This document shows, piece after piece, positions 49,216 to 57,969 of a DNA stretch of 64,000 nt. Source of the stretch: Amycolatopsis bullii (GTDB lineage Bacteria; Actinomycetota; Actinomycetes; Mycobacteriales; Pseudonocardiaceae). Location of the stretch: contig NZ_BNAW01000042.1 of assembly GCF_014654205.1 (NCBI RefSeq), forward strand, positions 20,422 through 84,421. Direction: 5' to 3'. The stretch's first letter is position 1. The number at the start of each line of letters is the position of its first letter. Made by a program: the position numbers and the translations under genes. The notes beneath the pieces are model-generated. The model ran no database searches and had not been told where the DNA came from. It saw nothing but the letters and a program-made list of their open reading frames with translations.

Positions 49216-51095
49216 GCGGCACCCTCCTCCTGCGACTGTCCGGAAAGGACACGGACCTGGGGGTGCCAGCAGGCGACCCGGTGGCCGGGGCGATCCGTGG
49301 CTTCGAGCACCGGGTCCTCGGTGCGGCAGCGGTCCGACACGAGCGGGCAGCGGGCGGCGAACGCGCAGCCTTCGGGGACCTGACCGGGTTCCGGCGGGCG
49401 GCCGGGGATCACCTCGAGGGGCCGGTCGCGGTCGGTTTCGAGGTCGACCGTCGTGGCCAGCAGCGCCCGCGTGTACGGGTGCTGCGCCGGGCTCCCGGTC
49501 GGCAGGTCTTCGACGATCCGGCCGGCGTACATCACCAGCATCCGTTCGCACGTCTGGGCCACGACCGCGATGTCGTGGCTGATCAGCAGGATCGCCGCGC
49601 CTTCGGTCTCCCGCGTGCGCGCGAGCAGGCGCAGCACCTGCCGCTGCACGGTGACGTCGAGCGCGGTCGTCGGCTCGTCGGCGACGATCAGCTTCGGACG
49701 GCCCATCAGGCCCATGCCGATCATCGCCCGCTGCCGCATGCCGCCGGAGAACTCGTGCGGGTACTGCCGGGCGCGCCGCTCGGCGGCGGGGACGCGCACC
49801 GCGGCCAGCCGGTCCACCGCGCGGGCGAACGCCCGGCGCCGCGACAGGCCGTGGTGCTGCTCGGACACCTCCGCGAGCTGGCCGCCCACGCGGCGGGCCG
49901 GGTTGAACGACGTCATCGGGTCCTGGAACACCATGGCCAGTGCCGTGCCGAGCTGCCGGTCCGATGCGGTGTCCAGCGGCTTGCCGTCGAACTCGAGCCG
50001 GTCGGCGGTGACCACGCCGGGGGCCTCGACCAGCCGGGACACGGCCAGCGCGGTCAGGCTCTTCCCGGAACCGGATTCGCCGACCACGCCGACCGCTTCG
50101 CCGGCACGGACGTGGAAACTGACGCCCCGCACGGGAACCGTCCAGCCGGCCGGTGCCGGGAACGCCACCCGCAGGTTGTCCACCACGAGCACGGCGTCCG
50201 CGGGCGGCTCGGGAAGCGCCGCCCGCGCGGCCGGGCGCGGGGGTGCCCCGCGCCGGGTCACGCGGGTCCGGACGCCGACCACCGCGGCGACCGTCTCGCC
50301 GACCAGGTTGAACGCCAGTCCGGCGAGCACCACGGCCGCGGCGGGGGCGAGCGCGGCGGCCGGGTTGACGTAGATGCCGTCCAGGCCTTCGCGCAGCAGC
50401 CGTCCCCAGTCGTAGTCCGGCGCCTGCACGCCGATGCCGAGGAACGACAGTCCTGCGAAGGCGAGCAGGGCCGAGCCCGCACCGATGGTCGCGTTCACGA
50501 TGAGCGGCTCGCCGATGTTCGGCAGCACGTGCCGCGCCAGCAGCCGGATCCGGCCGACGCCGGCGATCCGGGCCGCGGCCACGTAGTCGCGGCCGCTGAC
50601 CGACGCCGAGAGCGTCTGCACGAGCCGCGCGAACGCCGGCGCCGTCGCGAAGCCGATCGCCAGCACCGCGCCCTGCGTGCCGACGCCGAAGATCACCGCG
50701 AGGAACAGGGCCAGCAGCAGCCCGGGGAACGCCACCGCGATGTCGACGACCGCCGTGAGCAGCCGGGCCGCCCACCGGGGCAGCACGGACGGCAGCGTCC
50801 CGAGGACGACGCCGGTACCGGCTCCGATCGCGGTGGCCAGCACGGCGAGGCCGACCGAGAGCCGGGTCGCCACCAGGGTGCGCAGCAGCAGGTCCCGGCC
50901 GAGGGAGTCGGTGCCGAACGGGTGTGCCCCGGACGGTCCCTGGCCGATCGCGTCGGTGTCGATCGCGGCCGCGCCGTCGCCCCACAGCAGCGGAGCCAGC
51001 ACCGACAGGACGACGACCAGGGCCAGCAGCACCGCCGAACACGCACCCACCGGCGTGCGCACGGCCGCCGTCCACCGGGAGCCACGTCGGGTCAT
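49212..51095 (-). CDS. Fused permease-ATPase of a peptide ABC transporter (DppC-DppD)
   Basis: 627 aa. Residues 1-285: DppC-type permease with about six helices, the EAA-like loop RIAGVGRIRLLARHVLPN, and HPFGTDSLGRDLLLR near the N-terminus. Residues 305-627: ATPase with GESGSGKSL, EFSGGMRQRAMIGMGL, LIVADEPTTALD and ISHDIAVV, plus the C-terminal CAFAARCPL cysteine cluster. Such natural fusions are known in Actinobacteria. It sits between DppB and DppF in the operon, with one base to the DppB stop. Confidence 0.9.
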   Translation of the reverse strand: MTRRGSRWTAAVRTPVGACSAVLLALVVVLSVLAPLLWGDGAAAIDTDAIGQGPSGAHPFGTDSLGRDLLLRTLVATRLSVGLAVLATAIGAGTGVVLGTLPSVLPRWAARLLTAVVDIAVAFPGLLLALFLAVIFGVGTQGAVLAIGFATAPAFARLVQTLSASVSGRDYVAAARIAGVGRIRLLARHVLPNIGEPLIVNATIGAGSALLAFAGLSFLGIGVQAPDYDWGRLLREGLDGIYVNPAAALAPAAAVVLAGLAFNLVGETVAAVVGVRTRVTRRGAPPRPAARAALPEPPADAVLVVDNLRVAFPAPAGWTVPVRGVSFHVRAGEAVGVVGESGSGKSLTALAVSRLVEAPGVVTADRLEFDGKPLDTASDRQLGTALAMVFQDPMTSFNPARRVGGQLAEVSEQHHGLSRRRAFARAVDRLAAVRVPAAERRARQYPHEFSGGMRQRAMIGMGLMGRPKLIVADEPTTALDVTVQRQVLRLLARTRETEGAAILLISHDIAVVAQTCERMLVMYAGRIVEDLPTGSPAQHPYTRALLATTVDLETDRDRPLEVIPGRPPEPGQVPEGCAFAARCPLVSDRCRTEDPVLEATDRPGHRVACWHPQVRVLSGQSQEEGAA

Positions 51096-51096
51096 C

Positions 51097-52080
51097 TCAC
51101 GCCTCCCGGATGGCCGAGCGCGGGTCGAGCAGCCCGAGCGCGACGTCGACGAGCAGGTTCACCAGCAGCACGCCGACGCCGTAGACCAGCACGATCCCCT
51201 GCACCAGCGGGTAGTCCTTCTGCAGGATCGACTGGACGATCGTCGAGCCGAGGCCGGGCCAGGCGAACACGTTCTCGACCAGGACCGTGCCCGCGACCAG
51301 CCCGGTCAGCATCAGGCCGCCCAGGGTCAGCGTCGCGGTCAGCGCGTTCGGCAGCGCGTGCCGGAGGTAGACCAGCCGGGCGGGCAGCCGCTTCGCCCGC
51401 GCGGTGCGGACGAAGTCGGCGCCGAGCACCGCGAGGAGCTCGATCCGGAGCATCCGCGCGAGCACCGCCGACGGCCCGGCCGCGAGGGCCGCGACCGGCA
51501 GCACGTACGCGCTCGCGTCGTCGCCGCCGGCCACCGGGAACCAGCCGAGGCCGACCGCGAACAGCGCCACCAGCGCGACCGCCACCAGGAACTCCGGGAT
51601 GGCCCCGAGGAAGACGCTCACCGACGTGAAGGCCAGCTCGCCGCCCCGGCGCCGGCCGCCGCGGGTCAGCACCGCGAAGACCACGCCGACCGGGATCGCG
51701 ACGGCCACCACGACCGCGAAAGCCAGGATCGCCAGCTGGAGGGTGGCCGGCAGCCGGTCGCCTATCACCTGCGTGACCGGCTGGCCGCTCGTCATCGACG
51801 TTCCGAAGTCGCCGGTGACCAGGCCGCGCAGGTAGTGCCCGTACTGCACCCACAGCGGGTCGTCGAGGCCGAGCTCGACCCGCTTCGCCCGGACCAGTTC
51901 GGCCGGGGCGGTCATCCCGAGCGCGGCCCGCACGGGGTCGCCCGGGACCAGGTGGATCATCAGGAAGGCCGCCGTGACCAGCGCCCACAGCGAGACGGCG
52001 AACCGGGTCAGCCGCCGTGCGGCGAACGCCGGCCATCCGCCGCCGCGCAGCCGCGCGGGTGCCGCGGCCACCGTGGTCAT
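51097..52080 (-). CDS. Peptide ABC transporter permease (DppB-like)
   Basis: 327 aa with six helices. LWALVTAAFLMIHLVPGDPVRAALG is the DppB start, DFGTSMTSGQPVTQVI the following periplasmic part, and LVYLRHALPNALTATLT the EAA loop. The ATG overlaps the stop of the binding-protein gene (ATGA). It pairs with the permease half of the fused protein downstream. Confidence 0.9.
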   Translation of the reverse strand: MTTVAAAPARLRGGGWPAFAARRLTRFAVSLWALVTAAFLMIHLVPGDPVRAALGMTAPAELVRAKRVELGLDDPLWVQYGHYLRGLVTGDFGTSMTSGQPVTQVIGDRLPATLQLAILAFAVVVAVAIPVGVVFAVLTRGGRRRGGELAFTSVSVFLGAIPEFLVAVALVALFAVGLGWFPVAGGDDASAYVLPVAALAAGPSAVLARMLRIELLAVLGADFVRTARAKRLPARLVYLRHALPNALTATLTLGGLMLTGLVAGTVLVENVFAWPGLGSTIVQSILQKDYPLVQGIVLVYGVGVLLVNLLVDVALGLLDPRSAIREA

Positions 52081-53669
52081 CGCGCGTACATCCGGATCGA
52101 CGACGGCGTGACGCTGCCCTGGCTGACCTCGAACCGCGAACCGCTCGCGTAGTACGGCACGACGGAGTCGATGTAGGGAACGACGTCGACGTGCTTGACC
52201 AACGCGGTCTCCGCAGCCTGCCAGGCGGGGCAGCTGGCCGCACCGGCCATCGCGGCCGCCTGCTTCACGTTCTGCTCGTACTCGGGGTTGGCGATGTGCC
52301 CGAAGTTGGTCCCCTCCGGCGCCGCCGGGCCGGACGCGAACGGCACCAGCTGGCTGGGCAGGGTGAGGCCGAGCGGCCCGAGCGAGACCTCCCACTCGCC
52401 GGTGCCGAACAGCACCTGGGACAGCCCGGGGCTGTCGACGGCCTTGAGCGTGACCTCGGCACCGAGCGACTTCCACGTCTGCTGGGCCAGTTCGGCGGTG
52501 GGCGCCATCGTCGGGCCGAGCTGGGTGCCGTAGAGGACGGTGAGCGCCAGGCGCTTGCCGCCCTTGATGCGCACGCCGTCCGCGCCCGCCTTCCAGCCGG
52601 CACCGTCCAAAGCGGACGCGGCGGCCGCCGGGTCGTGATTCGGCAGGTGGCCGGTGACGGTGTCGCCCGAGCACGCTCTCGGCTCGGCGGTGACCAGGCT
52701 CTGCGACGGCTTCCCGGTGCCGTTGGTCAGCACCTTGCCGAGCTGGGCCAGGTCGAGGGCCTGGGTCAGCGCGCGGCGCACGGCCTCGTCCTGGCCGGGG
52801 CGCCCGGCGGCCTGGTTGTAGAAGATCTCCCCGAGCGGGGCGAGGAAGTCGGCGTGGAAGAGCTTGCGCGCTTCCAGGCGCTGGCGGTCCGGCCCGTTGA
52901 TCTGGCTCGCGTTCACCTCGCCGGACAGCAGCAGGTTCGTCACCGTCGAGGTGTTCGGGATGACCCGGGCGACGACCTTGTCCGGCAGGCCCGGCTGCTG
53001 CGCTTTCCAGTCCCCCGGTCCCCACGTGTAGTCCTTGCGGCGGGTGAACGTGTAGTGGTCGTTCGGCACGACCTCGGTGACGGCGAACATGCCGGTGCCG
53101 CTGCCTCCGGTGGCCAGCAGCTTCCGGTCGGCCAGGCCCTTGCCGCAGACGATCGGCAGGCTGCCGACGTTGCGGAGCAGGAACGCGTCGGGCGCGCCGC
53201 TGGTGACGGTGATCGTGCGGGTGGCTTCGTCGGCCGTGGCCTTGGTGCCGGGCGCGATGGTGAGGCCGGCGAAGGGCGACTTGTTGGCGGGGTCGCCGAC
53301 GAACCCGATGTTCCCGGCGACGTCGGCGGCGGTCAGCGGGCTGCCGTCCGCGCAGGTGATGCCGGGCCGCAGGGTGAACGACGCTGTCGTGTTCGTGGCG
53401 TCCCACTTCTCCGCGAGCGCGGGCAGCGGCTTGCCGTCGGGGCCGAGTTCGAGCAGGGAGTCGTAGAGGAACCGGTCGACCTGGGCGGTCACCGAAAGCA
53501 CCGACATGTGCGGGTCGAGGTTGCCCGGGTCGGAGGCGATCCCGAGGGTGAACGTCTTGCCGTCGGCCAGGGTGCCACCGGACGCGCCGGCACCGCCCGG
53601 GCCCCCGCAGGCGGTGGCCACGAGGGCGAGTGCACCGGCCACGACCACCGCGGTCCGTGTCTGGGTCAT
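52077..53669 (-). CDS. Peptide-binding lipoprotein of an ABC importer (SBP family 5)
   Basis: 530 aa. Lipobox ending in ATAC (Cys21). The mature part is a family-5 solute-binding protein: GIASDPGNLDPHMS, LYDSLLELGPDGKPLPALAEKW, SFTLRPGITCADGSPLTAADV, and VRRALTQALDLAQLGKVL. Ligands for these proteins are di- and oligopeptides. Coupled on both sides by 4-base overlaps. The operon's enzymes suggest peptides that contain D-amino acids. Confidence 0.9.
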   Translation of the reverse strand: MTQTRTAVVVAGALALVATACGGPGGAGASGGTLADGKTFTLGIASDPGNLDPHMSVLSVTAQVDRFLYDSLLELGPDGKPLPALAEKWDATNTTASFTLRPGITCADGSPLTAADVAGNIGFVGDPANKSPFAGLTIAPGTKATADEATRTITVTSGAPDAFLLRNVGSLPIVCGKGLADRKLLATGGSGTGMFAVTEVVPNDHYTFTRRKDYTWGPGDWKAQQPGLPDKVVARVIPNTSTVTNLLLSGEVNASQINGPDRQRLEARKLFHADFLAPLGEIFYNQAAGRPGQDEAVRRALTQALDLAQLGKVLTNGTGKPSQSLVTAEPRACSGDTVTGHLPNHDPAAAASALDGAGWKAGADGVRIKGGKRLALTVLYGTQLGPTMAPTAELAQQTWKSLGAEVTLKAVDSPGLSQVLFGTGEWEVSLGPLGLTLPSQLVPFASGPAAPEGTNFGHIANPEYEQNVKQAAAMAGAASCPAWQAAETALVKHVDVVPYIDSVVPYYASGSRFEVSQGSVTPSSIRMYAR

Positions 53670-54556
53670 GGGTTTTCCTTCCGCAGGTGGTCCACGGCGA
53701 GGCGGCCGGCCTTGCCGATCGCCGCGTCGATGGCGGGTTGCCGTTCGGCCAGGGAGTTCGCGCGGGTGAAGACCGCGACGGCGAAGCGGCGGCCGTCCGG
53801 ACCGGACACGACACCGGCTTCGTTGCGGACCGACGGCAAAGTGCCGGTCTTGGCCGCGACACCGACGTCCGAAGGGAACCCGGACGACAGGCGGTGCGGC
53901 CAGATCTGCCGGGCCATCATCGACCGGACGCGCTCGCACGCCGCCGGGTCGCCGGCGCGGTCGGTCCACACCGCGTCGAGCAGCTCGGTGATCTCGCGGG
54001 GGGTCGACGACGACGTGCGCTCGGGGTCCAGCACCGCGAGCTTCCCCGTCTGCTCGGGGGTCAGGCCGGCGAACACGGCGCCGATGTCGGCGTCTTCGGG
54101 CGCCCCGACGTCGGCGAGCACGGAGGCGAACAGGTCCTCGCAGCAGCCGATCAGCCGGGTGCGGCGCAGGCCGAGGTCGGCCAGGAGGCGGTCGACGGCC
54201 TGCTGCCCGATCCGGTGGTAGACGACGTCGGTGGCGGCGTTGTCGCTCATGGTCAGCATGAACAGCGCGAGGTCGCGCCAGCTCATTTCGACGTCGTCGG
54301 CGCAGCCCGCGGTGCCGATGCCGCCGATGCGGTAGCGCCGTCCGACGCGGGTCCGGGCGGTCTCGTCCAGCCGTCCCGCCGCCACTTCGCGGGCGTAGGC
54401 GACGGCGACCGGGATCTTGAACACCGACGCCAGCACCACCGGGTCGTCCGCGCCGACGGCCACCTCCGGCCCGCCGCCGACCTCCCGGGCGTGCAGGAAC
54501 CCGCGCGCGCCCGCCTGGGCGAAGACCTCGGCGATCGCCGCCTCGACCGCGCTCAC
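53666..54556 (-). CDS. Cytoplasmic class A beta-lactamase-like serine hydrolase
   Basis: 296 aa, no signal peptide. The three class A motifs are present: S44-V-F-K47, S103-D-N105 and K235-T-G237. The omega-loop Glu of true beta-lactamases (ExxLN) is not evident. Without export it is unlikely to protect against antibiotics. It more probably acts on a D-peptide bond or is a regulator. GTG start overlaps the S12 stop, and its stop overlaps the binding-protein ATG. Confidence 0.83.
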   Translation of the reverse strand: MSAVEAAIAEVFAQAGARGFLHAREVGGGPEVAVGADDPVVLASVFKIPVAVAYAREVAAGRLDETARTRVGRRYRIGGIGTAGCADDVEMSWRDLALFMLTMSDNAATDVVYHRIGQQAVDRLLADLGLRRTRLIGCCEDLFASVLADVGAPEDADIGAVFAGLTPEQTGKLAVLDPERTSSSTPREITELLDAVWTDRAGDPAACERVRSMMARQIWPHRLSSGFPSDVGVAAKTGTLPSVRNEAGVVSGPDGRRFAVAVFTRANSLAERQPAIDAAIGKAGRLAVDHLRKENP

Positions 54557-55938
54557 GCGTCGACCCGCCGATCGGCGCGGCCGGTGTGCAGGTACAGCGC
54601 GCGGCCGGTGCCGTCGTCGCCGACGAAGGCGTGCGGCACGTACATGCCCTGCATCGGCTCGGCCAGGATCAGCGTGTCGCCGTTCAGCGCGACCAGCTCG
54701 GTCTTTTCCGGCTTGGCCAGCTCCGCGAAGATGCCCTTCGGGACGCGCTCGACCCAGACCCGGCCGTCGTCGTCCTGGCTGACCACGATGTCCGCCACCG
54801 ACGACGAGTACTCGCCGACGTACCGCGAGGCGTCGAACCGCGGCGCCTTGGGGTCGGGCACCGGCGGCACCGGGAGCTCGATGCCGGTCAGCTCGCGCAG
54901 GACGTGCCGGACGACCTCGCTGTACACGGCGATTGTGTCGCCGCCGTTGGTCAGCAGGGCCACCGCGACGCCGTGTTCGGGGGCCACGCGCAGGAACGCG
55001 GACTGGCCGAGGGTGCCGCCGTCGTGGCCGATCACCGTGCCGCCGGAGGCGTCGAACAGCGACCAGCCGAGCCCCCACGCGTCGCCGAAGAGACCGAGGT
55101 CGGGCAGCTCCACCAGGCGTTCCCGCATGGCGCGGGCGCTGTCCGCGCTGAGGACGCGGGTGCCGTCGGGGCCTTCGCCGTCCCGCAGGTGCATCGCCGC
55201 GAACGTGACGAGGTCACGCGGGCGCATCGCGAGCATCGAGCCGGCCGGGGCGTTGGACGGCGCCAGCGCCCAGGTGCCCGCGGGTTCCGGGTCGGTGCCG
55301 GGCTCGGCCGTCAGGTGCCCGAGCGCGGCGCGGAACCGGATCGCCTCGTACGGGCTCGGCGCCGCGTGCGTCAGGCCGAGCGGCGTGAACAGGTGGTCCT
55401 GCAGGCATTCGTCGTAGGTCTTGCCGCGCAGCACCTCCACGAGCCGTCCAAGCACGCAGAAGGCCGCGTTGTTGTAGGAGAACATCTCGCCCGGCGGGAA
55501 CAGCTGGGGCACGTCGCCGAGCGTGGCGACGTACTTCTCGATGCAGTCGGCGCCGCGGCCGGTGTCGGTGAAGATGTCGCCTTCGAAGCCGGCGGTGTGG
55601 CACATCAGCTGCCGGACGGTGATCCGGGCGGCCGCGTCCTCGTCGCCGAGCACGAACTCCGGCAGGTACTTCCGGACCGGCTGGCCGAGGTCGAGCACGC
55701 CGTCGTCGACGAGCTGCATGGCCAGCGTCGTCGTCCAGACCTTGGTGATCGAGCCGATCTGGAACAGCGAGTCGGCGTCGGCTTCGACGCCGGTGCCGGT
55801 GTTGAGCACCCCGGCGGCGTGGTCGGCGATCTCGCCGCCGGCGTACACGGCGACGGCCGCGCCGGGCACGTGGTGCTCGGCCAGCAGGGCGGGGAGCCGG
55901 GTCTGCAGCCAGGCGGAGAGCTCGGGGAGTTTCGACAT
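54553..55938 (-). CDS. Cytoplasmic S12 serine hydrolase (class C beta-lactamase / D-aminopeptidase-like)
   Basis: 461 aa, no signal. S63-I-T-K66 in FQIGSITK, the YNN tyrosine motif in MFSYNNAAF, and HDGG as third motif. A C-terminal beta-barrel of about 110 residues follows (SRYVGEYSSSVADIVVSQ), like domains B/C of D-aminopeptidase. It is homologous across its whole length to residues 650-1102 of the S9-S12 fusion (sharing DIFTDTGRG-DCIEK and similar blocks). The likely function is cleaving peptides with D-residues inside the cell. Confidence 0.85.
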   Translation of the reverse strand: MSKLPELSAWLQTRLPALLAEHHVPGAAVAVYAGGEIADHAAGVLNTGTGVEADADSLFQIGSITKVWTTTLAMQLVDDGVLDLGQPVRKYLPEFVLGDEDAAARITVRQLMCHTAGFEGDIFTDTGRGADCIEKYVATLGDVPQLFPPGEMFSYNNAAFCVLGRLVEVLRGKTYDECLQDHLFTPLGLTHAAPSPYEAIRFRAALGHLTAEPGTDPEPAGTWALAPSNAPAGSMLAMRPRDLVTFAAMHLRDGEGPDGTRVLSADSARAMRERLVELPDLGLFGDAWGLGWSLFDASGGTVIGHDGGTLGQSAFLRVAPEHGVAVALLTNGGDTIAVYSEVVRHVLRELTGIELPVPPVPDPKAPRFDASRYVGEYSSSVADIVVSQDDDGRVWVERVPKGIFAELAKPEKTELVALNGDTLILAEPMQGMYVPHAFVGDDGTGRALYLHTGRADRRVDA

Positions 55939-55955
55939 GGGGACCTCTCGTTTCG

Positions 55956-57059
55956 CTAGGCGAGCCAGGACTTCGCGGTGGTCACCTCGGCCAGCCGCTC
56001 GGGGATCGGGGTGACGCCGAGGCCGGGCCCGGACGGCACCGGCAGCCGGCCGGCTTCGAGCACGAACGGCTCGGTGATGTCGGTGCGGTAGAACCGGTCC
56101 GACGCCGACGTGTCGCCGGGCAGGGTGAACCCGGGCAGCGACGCGAGCGCGACGTTGGCGGCCCGGCCCAGCCCGGTTTCGAGCATCCCGCCGCACCAGA
56201 CCGGAATGCCGTGCGCGGCACAGACGTCGTGCACGCGCCGCGCCTCCAGGTAGCCGCCGACCCGGCTGGGCTTGATGTTGACGATCCGGCAGGCGCCGAG
56301 CCGGATCGCGTCGGCGGCCGACCGCGCCGACACGACGGTTTCGTCGAGGCAGATCGGCGTCCGGAGGTGCTTGGCGAGCTCGGCGTGGCCGAGCACGTCC
56401 TCCTCCTCCAGGGGCTGCTCGATCAGCAGCAGCCCGAACGGGTCGAGCCGTTGCAGCTGCGGGACGTCCGAGAGCGTGTACGCGGTGTTCGCGTCGACCT
56501 GCAGCAGGACGTCGTCACCGAAGTGCTCGCGGACCGCCCGCACCGGCTCGACGTCCCAGCCGGGCTCGATCTTCAGCTTGATGCGCAGGTACCCGGCGGC
56601 GAGGTAGCCGCCGACCACGGTCAGCAGCTGCGGGATCGAATCCATGATCCCGACGGAGACCCCGCACGGCACGGAGTCCTTTGTGGACCCCAGGGCGGTG
56701 CCGAAGGAGAGGCCGTGCGCGCGCAGCTCGGCGTCGAGCACGGCCATCTCCAGCGCGGCCTTGGCCATCCGGTGGCCCTTGAACTTCGCCAGCAGCGGCG
56801 CGACCTTGTTCGCCGTGAGGTCCCCGGCGGCCAGCAGCGCGGGCACGAGGAAGGCCCGCAGGACGTGCTCGACGCCGTCGGTGTACTCCGAGGAGTAGAG
56901 CGGGCCGGCCATCGCCCCGCACTCACCCCAGCCTTCGCCTTCGGTCGTCACCGCCCGCAGGACCAGCAGTTCGCGGTCGGCCTGCGTCCCGAACGACGTC
57001 CGGAACGGGGCCACCAGGGGCATCCGCACGCGGAGGACTTCGACACCGGTGAGTTTCAT
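55956..57059 (-). CDS. N-succinylamino-acid racemase / o-succinylbenzoate synthase family
   Basis: 367 aa enolase-superfamily enzyme, nearly identical in layout to the Amycolatopsis N-acylamino-acid racemase. Catalytic K161/K163 (RIKLKIE), metal ligands D189 (QVDANTAY), E214 (LLIEQPLEEED) and D239 (CLDET), and the opposite-face base K263 (NIKPSRVGG) are all present at the published positions. It inverts N-succinyl (or other N-acyl) D- and L-amino acids by 1,1-proton transfer. The GNAT and M20 genes immediately upstream provide the acylation and deacylation steps. It is an alternative menC, but no menaquinone gene is nearby. Confidence 0.93.
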   Translation of the reverse strand: MKLTGVEVLRVRMPLVAPFRTSFGTQADRELLVLRAVTTEGEGWGECGAMAGPLYSSEYTDGVEHVLRAFLVPALLAAGDLTANKVAPLLAKFKGHRMAKAALEMAVLDAELRAHGLSFGTALGSTKDSVPCGVSVGIMDSIPQLLTVVGGYLAAGYLRIKLKIEPGWDVEPVRAVREHFGDDVLLQVDANTAYTLSDVPQLQRLDPFGLLLIEQPLEEEDVLGHAELAKHLRTPICLDETVVSARSAADAIRLGACRIVNIKPSRVGGYLEARRVHDVCAAHGIPVWCGGMLETGLGRAANVALASLPGFTLPGDTSASDRFYRTDITEPFVLEAGRLPVPSGPGLGVTPIPERLAEVTTAKSWLA

Positions 57060-57937
57060 CGCGACTCCTTGGTGAGCACGTACCAGCCGGCCCGGTCGAA
57101 TCCGGTGACCGAGGCGCCTTCGGCGAGCAGGCCGCCGAGCACCTCCCGCAGCGCGACCCGCCACGCCCGGCCCTGGTCCGGGTCGGTGCGCCGGAGCGCC
57201 TCGATGTCCGGCGGGACGGCGACCAGCACCACCGGCGCGTCCGCGGAGCCGGTCACCGGACCGGCGTCCGGGCCTGCCGACAGCGCGACCGCCGCTCCCC
57301 CGGCCCGCAGCGCCTCCGCGTCGACCCGGTCCGGCCGTCCGGCGGCGGCCGTCCGCACGGGCGGGCTCGCCAGGTCCCAGGCGACCATCAGGCGGTCGGT
57401 GTCACCGGCGCCGTTGATGCCGTCGTGCATCGGGCCGTAGAAGTCCGGCAGGTAGTGCGCCGGGCGGGCGGCGAGCTTGGTCAGGTTGAAGTGGGCGTTG
57501 CGGCGCACCAGCGGGTCGAACGTCCAGGAGATGACCCCGACGCCCTGGCGCAGCGCCCACGCCCGCTGGTGCAGCTTGAGCGCGAAGCCGATGCCGCGGC
57601 CGTGCCCGGCCGTCGCGACGCCGGCGATGTGGCTGTGCAGTCCTCCCTTCGCGGGTTCGCCGAAGAACCCGAAGCAGGCGCCGAGCAGCTCGGGGCCGTC
57701 GAACGCGCCGGCGACGTAGTTGCCCGCCGACACCATGGCCCGCAGCAGTTCGGCGGTGACCAGGGGATTTCCCGGGGCGGGGCGCCAGATCGACTCGAAG
57801 AGCCGGGACACCGCGGCCAGGTCGGCGACCTCGGCCAGGGTCCGGATCCGGACGCCCGAAGCGAGGGCGGCGCGGGCCGCGGCGGCGGTGGCCTCGTCCC
57901 GCAGCGGCGGGGCGGTGTTCGTCACGACTTCTGTCAC
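57056..57937 (-). CDS. GNAT-family acyltransferase (D-amino-acid N-succinyltransferase candidate)
   Basis: 293 aa. The GNAT fold is in the first 180 residues: VRIRTLAEVADLAAVSRLFESIWRP, AFDGPELLGACFGFFG, and the CoA-binding GHGRGIGFALKLHQR. WTFDPLVRRNAHFNLTKL and YLPDFYGPMHDGINGAGDTDRLMVAW are typical of COG3375 proteins found beside NSAR genes. The start GTG 57937 has AAAGGA eight bases upstream; ATG 57946 is an alternative. Its stop overlaps the racemase ATG. In Geobacillus the equivalent neighbour succinylates D-amino acids. Confidence 0.85.
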   Translation of the reverse strand: MTEVVTNTAPPLRDEATAAAARAALASGVRIRTLAEVADLAAVSRLFESIWRPAPGNPLVTAELLRAMVSAGNYVAGAFDGPELLGACFGFFGEPAKGGLHSHIAGVATAGHGRGIGFALKLHQRAWALRQGVGVISWTFDPLVRRNAHFNLTKLAARPAHYLPDFYGPMHDGINGAGDTDRLMVAWDLASPPVRTAAAGRPDRVDAEALRAGGAAVALSAGPDAGPVTGSADAPVVLVAVPPDIEALRRTDPDQGRAWRVALREVLGGLLAEGASVTGFDRAGWYVLTKESR

Positions 57938-57969
57938 GTCCACCATCCTTTCCGGACGCTCGCCGCCGG

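Noticed and set aside
53666..54556. Antibiotic-resistance beta-lactamase
   Set aside because: No signal peptide, no clear omega-loop Glu, and placement in a peptide-catabolic operon.
55956..57059. Menaquinone enzyme MenC
   Set aside because: The fold is shared, but no men genes are adjacent and the GNAT/M20 neighbours match the racemase pathway.
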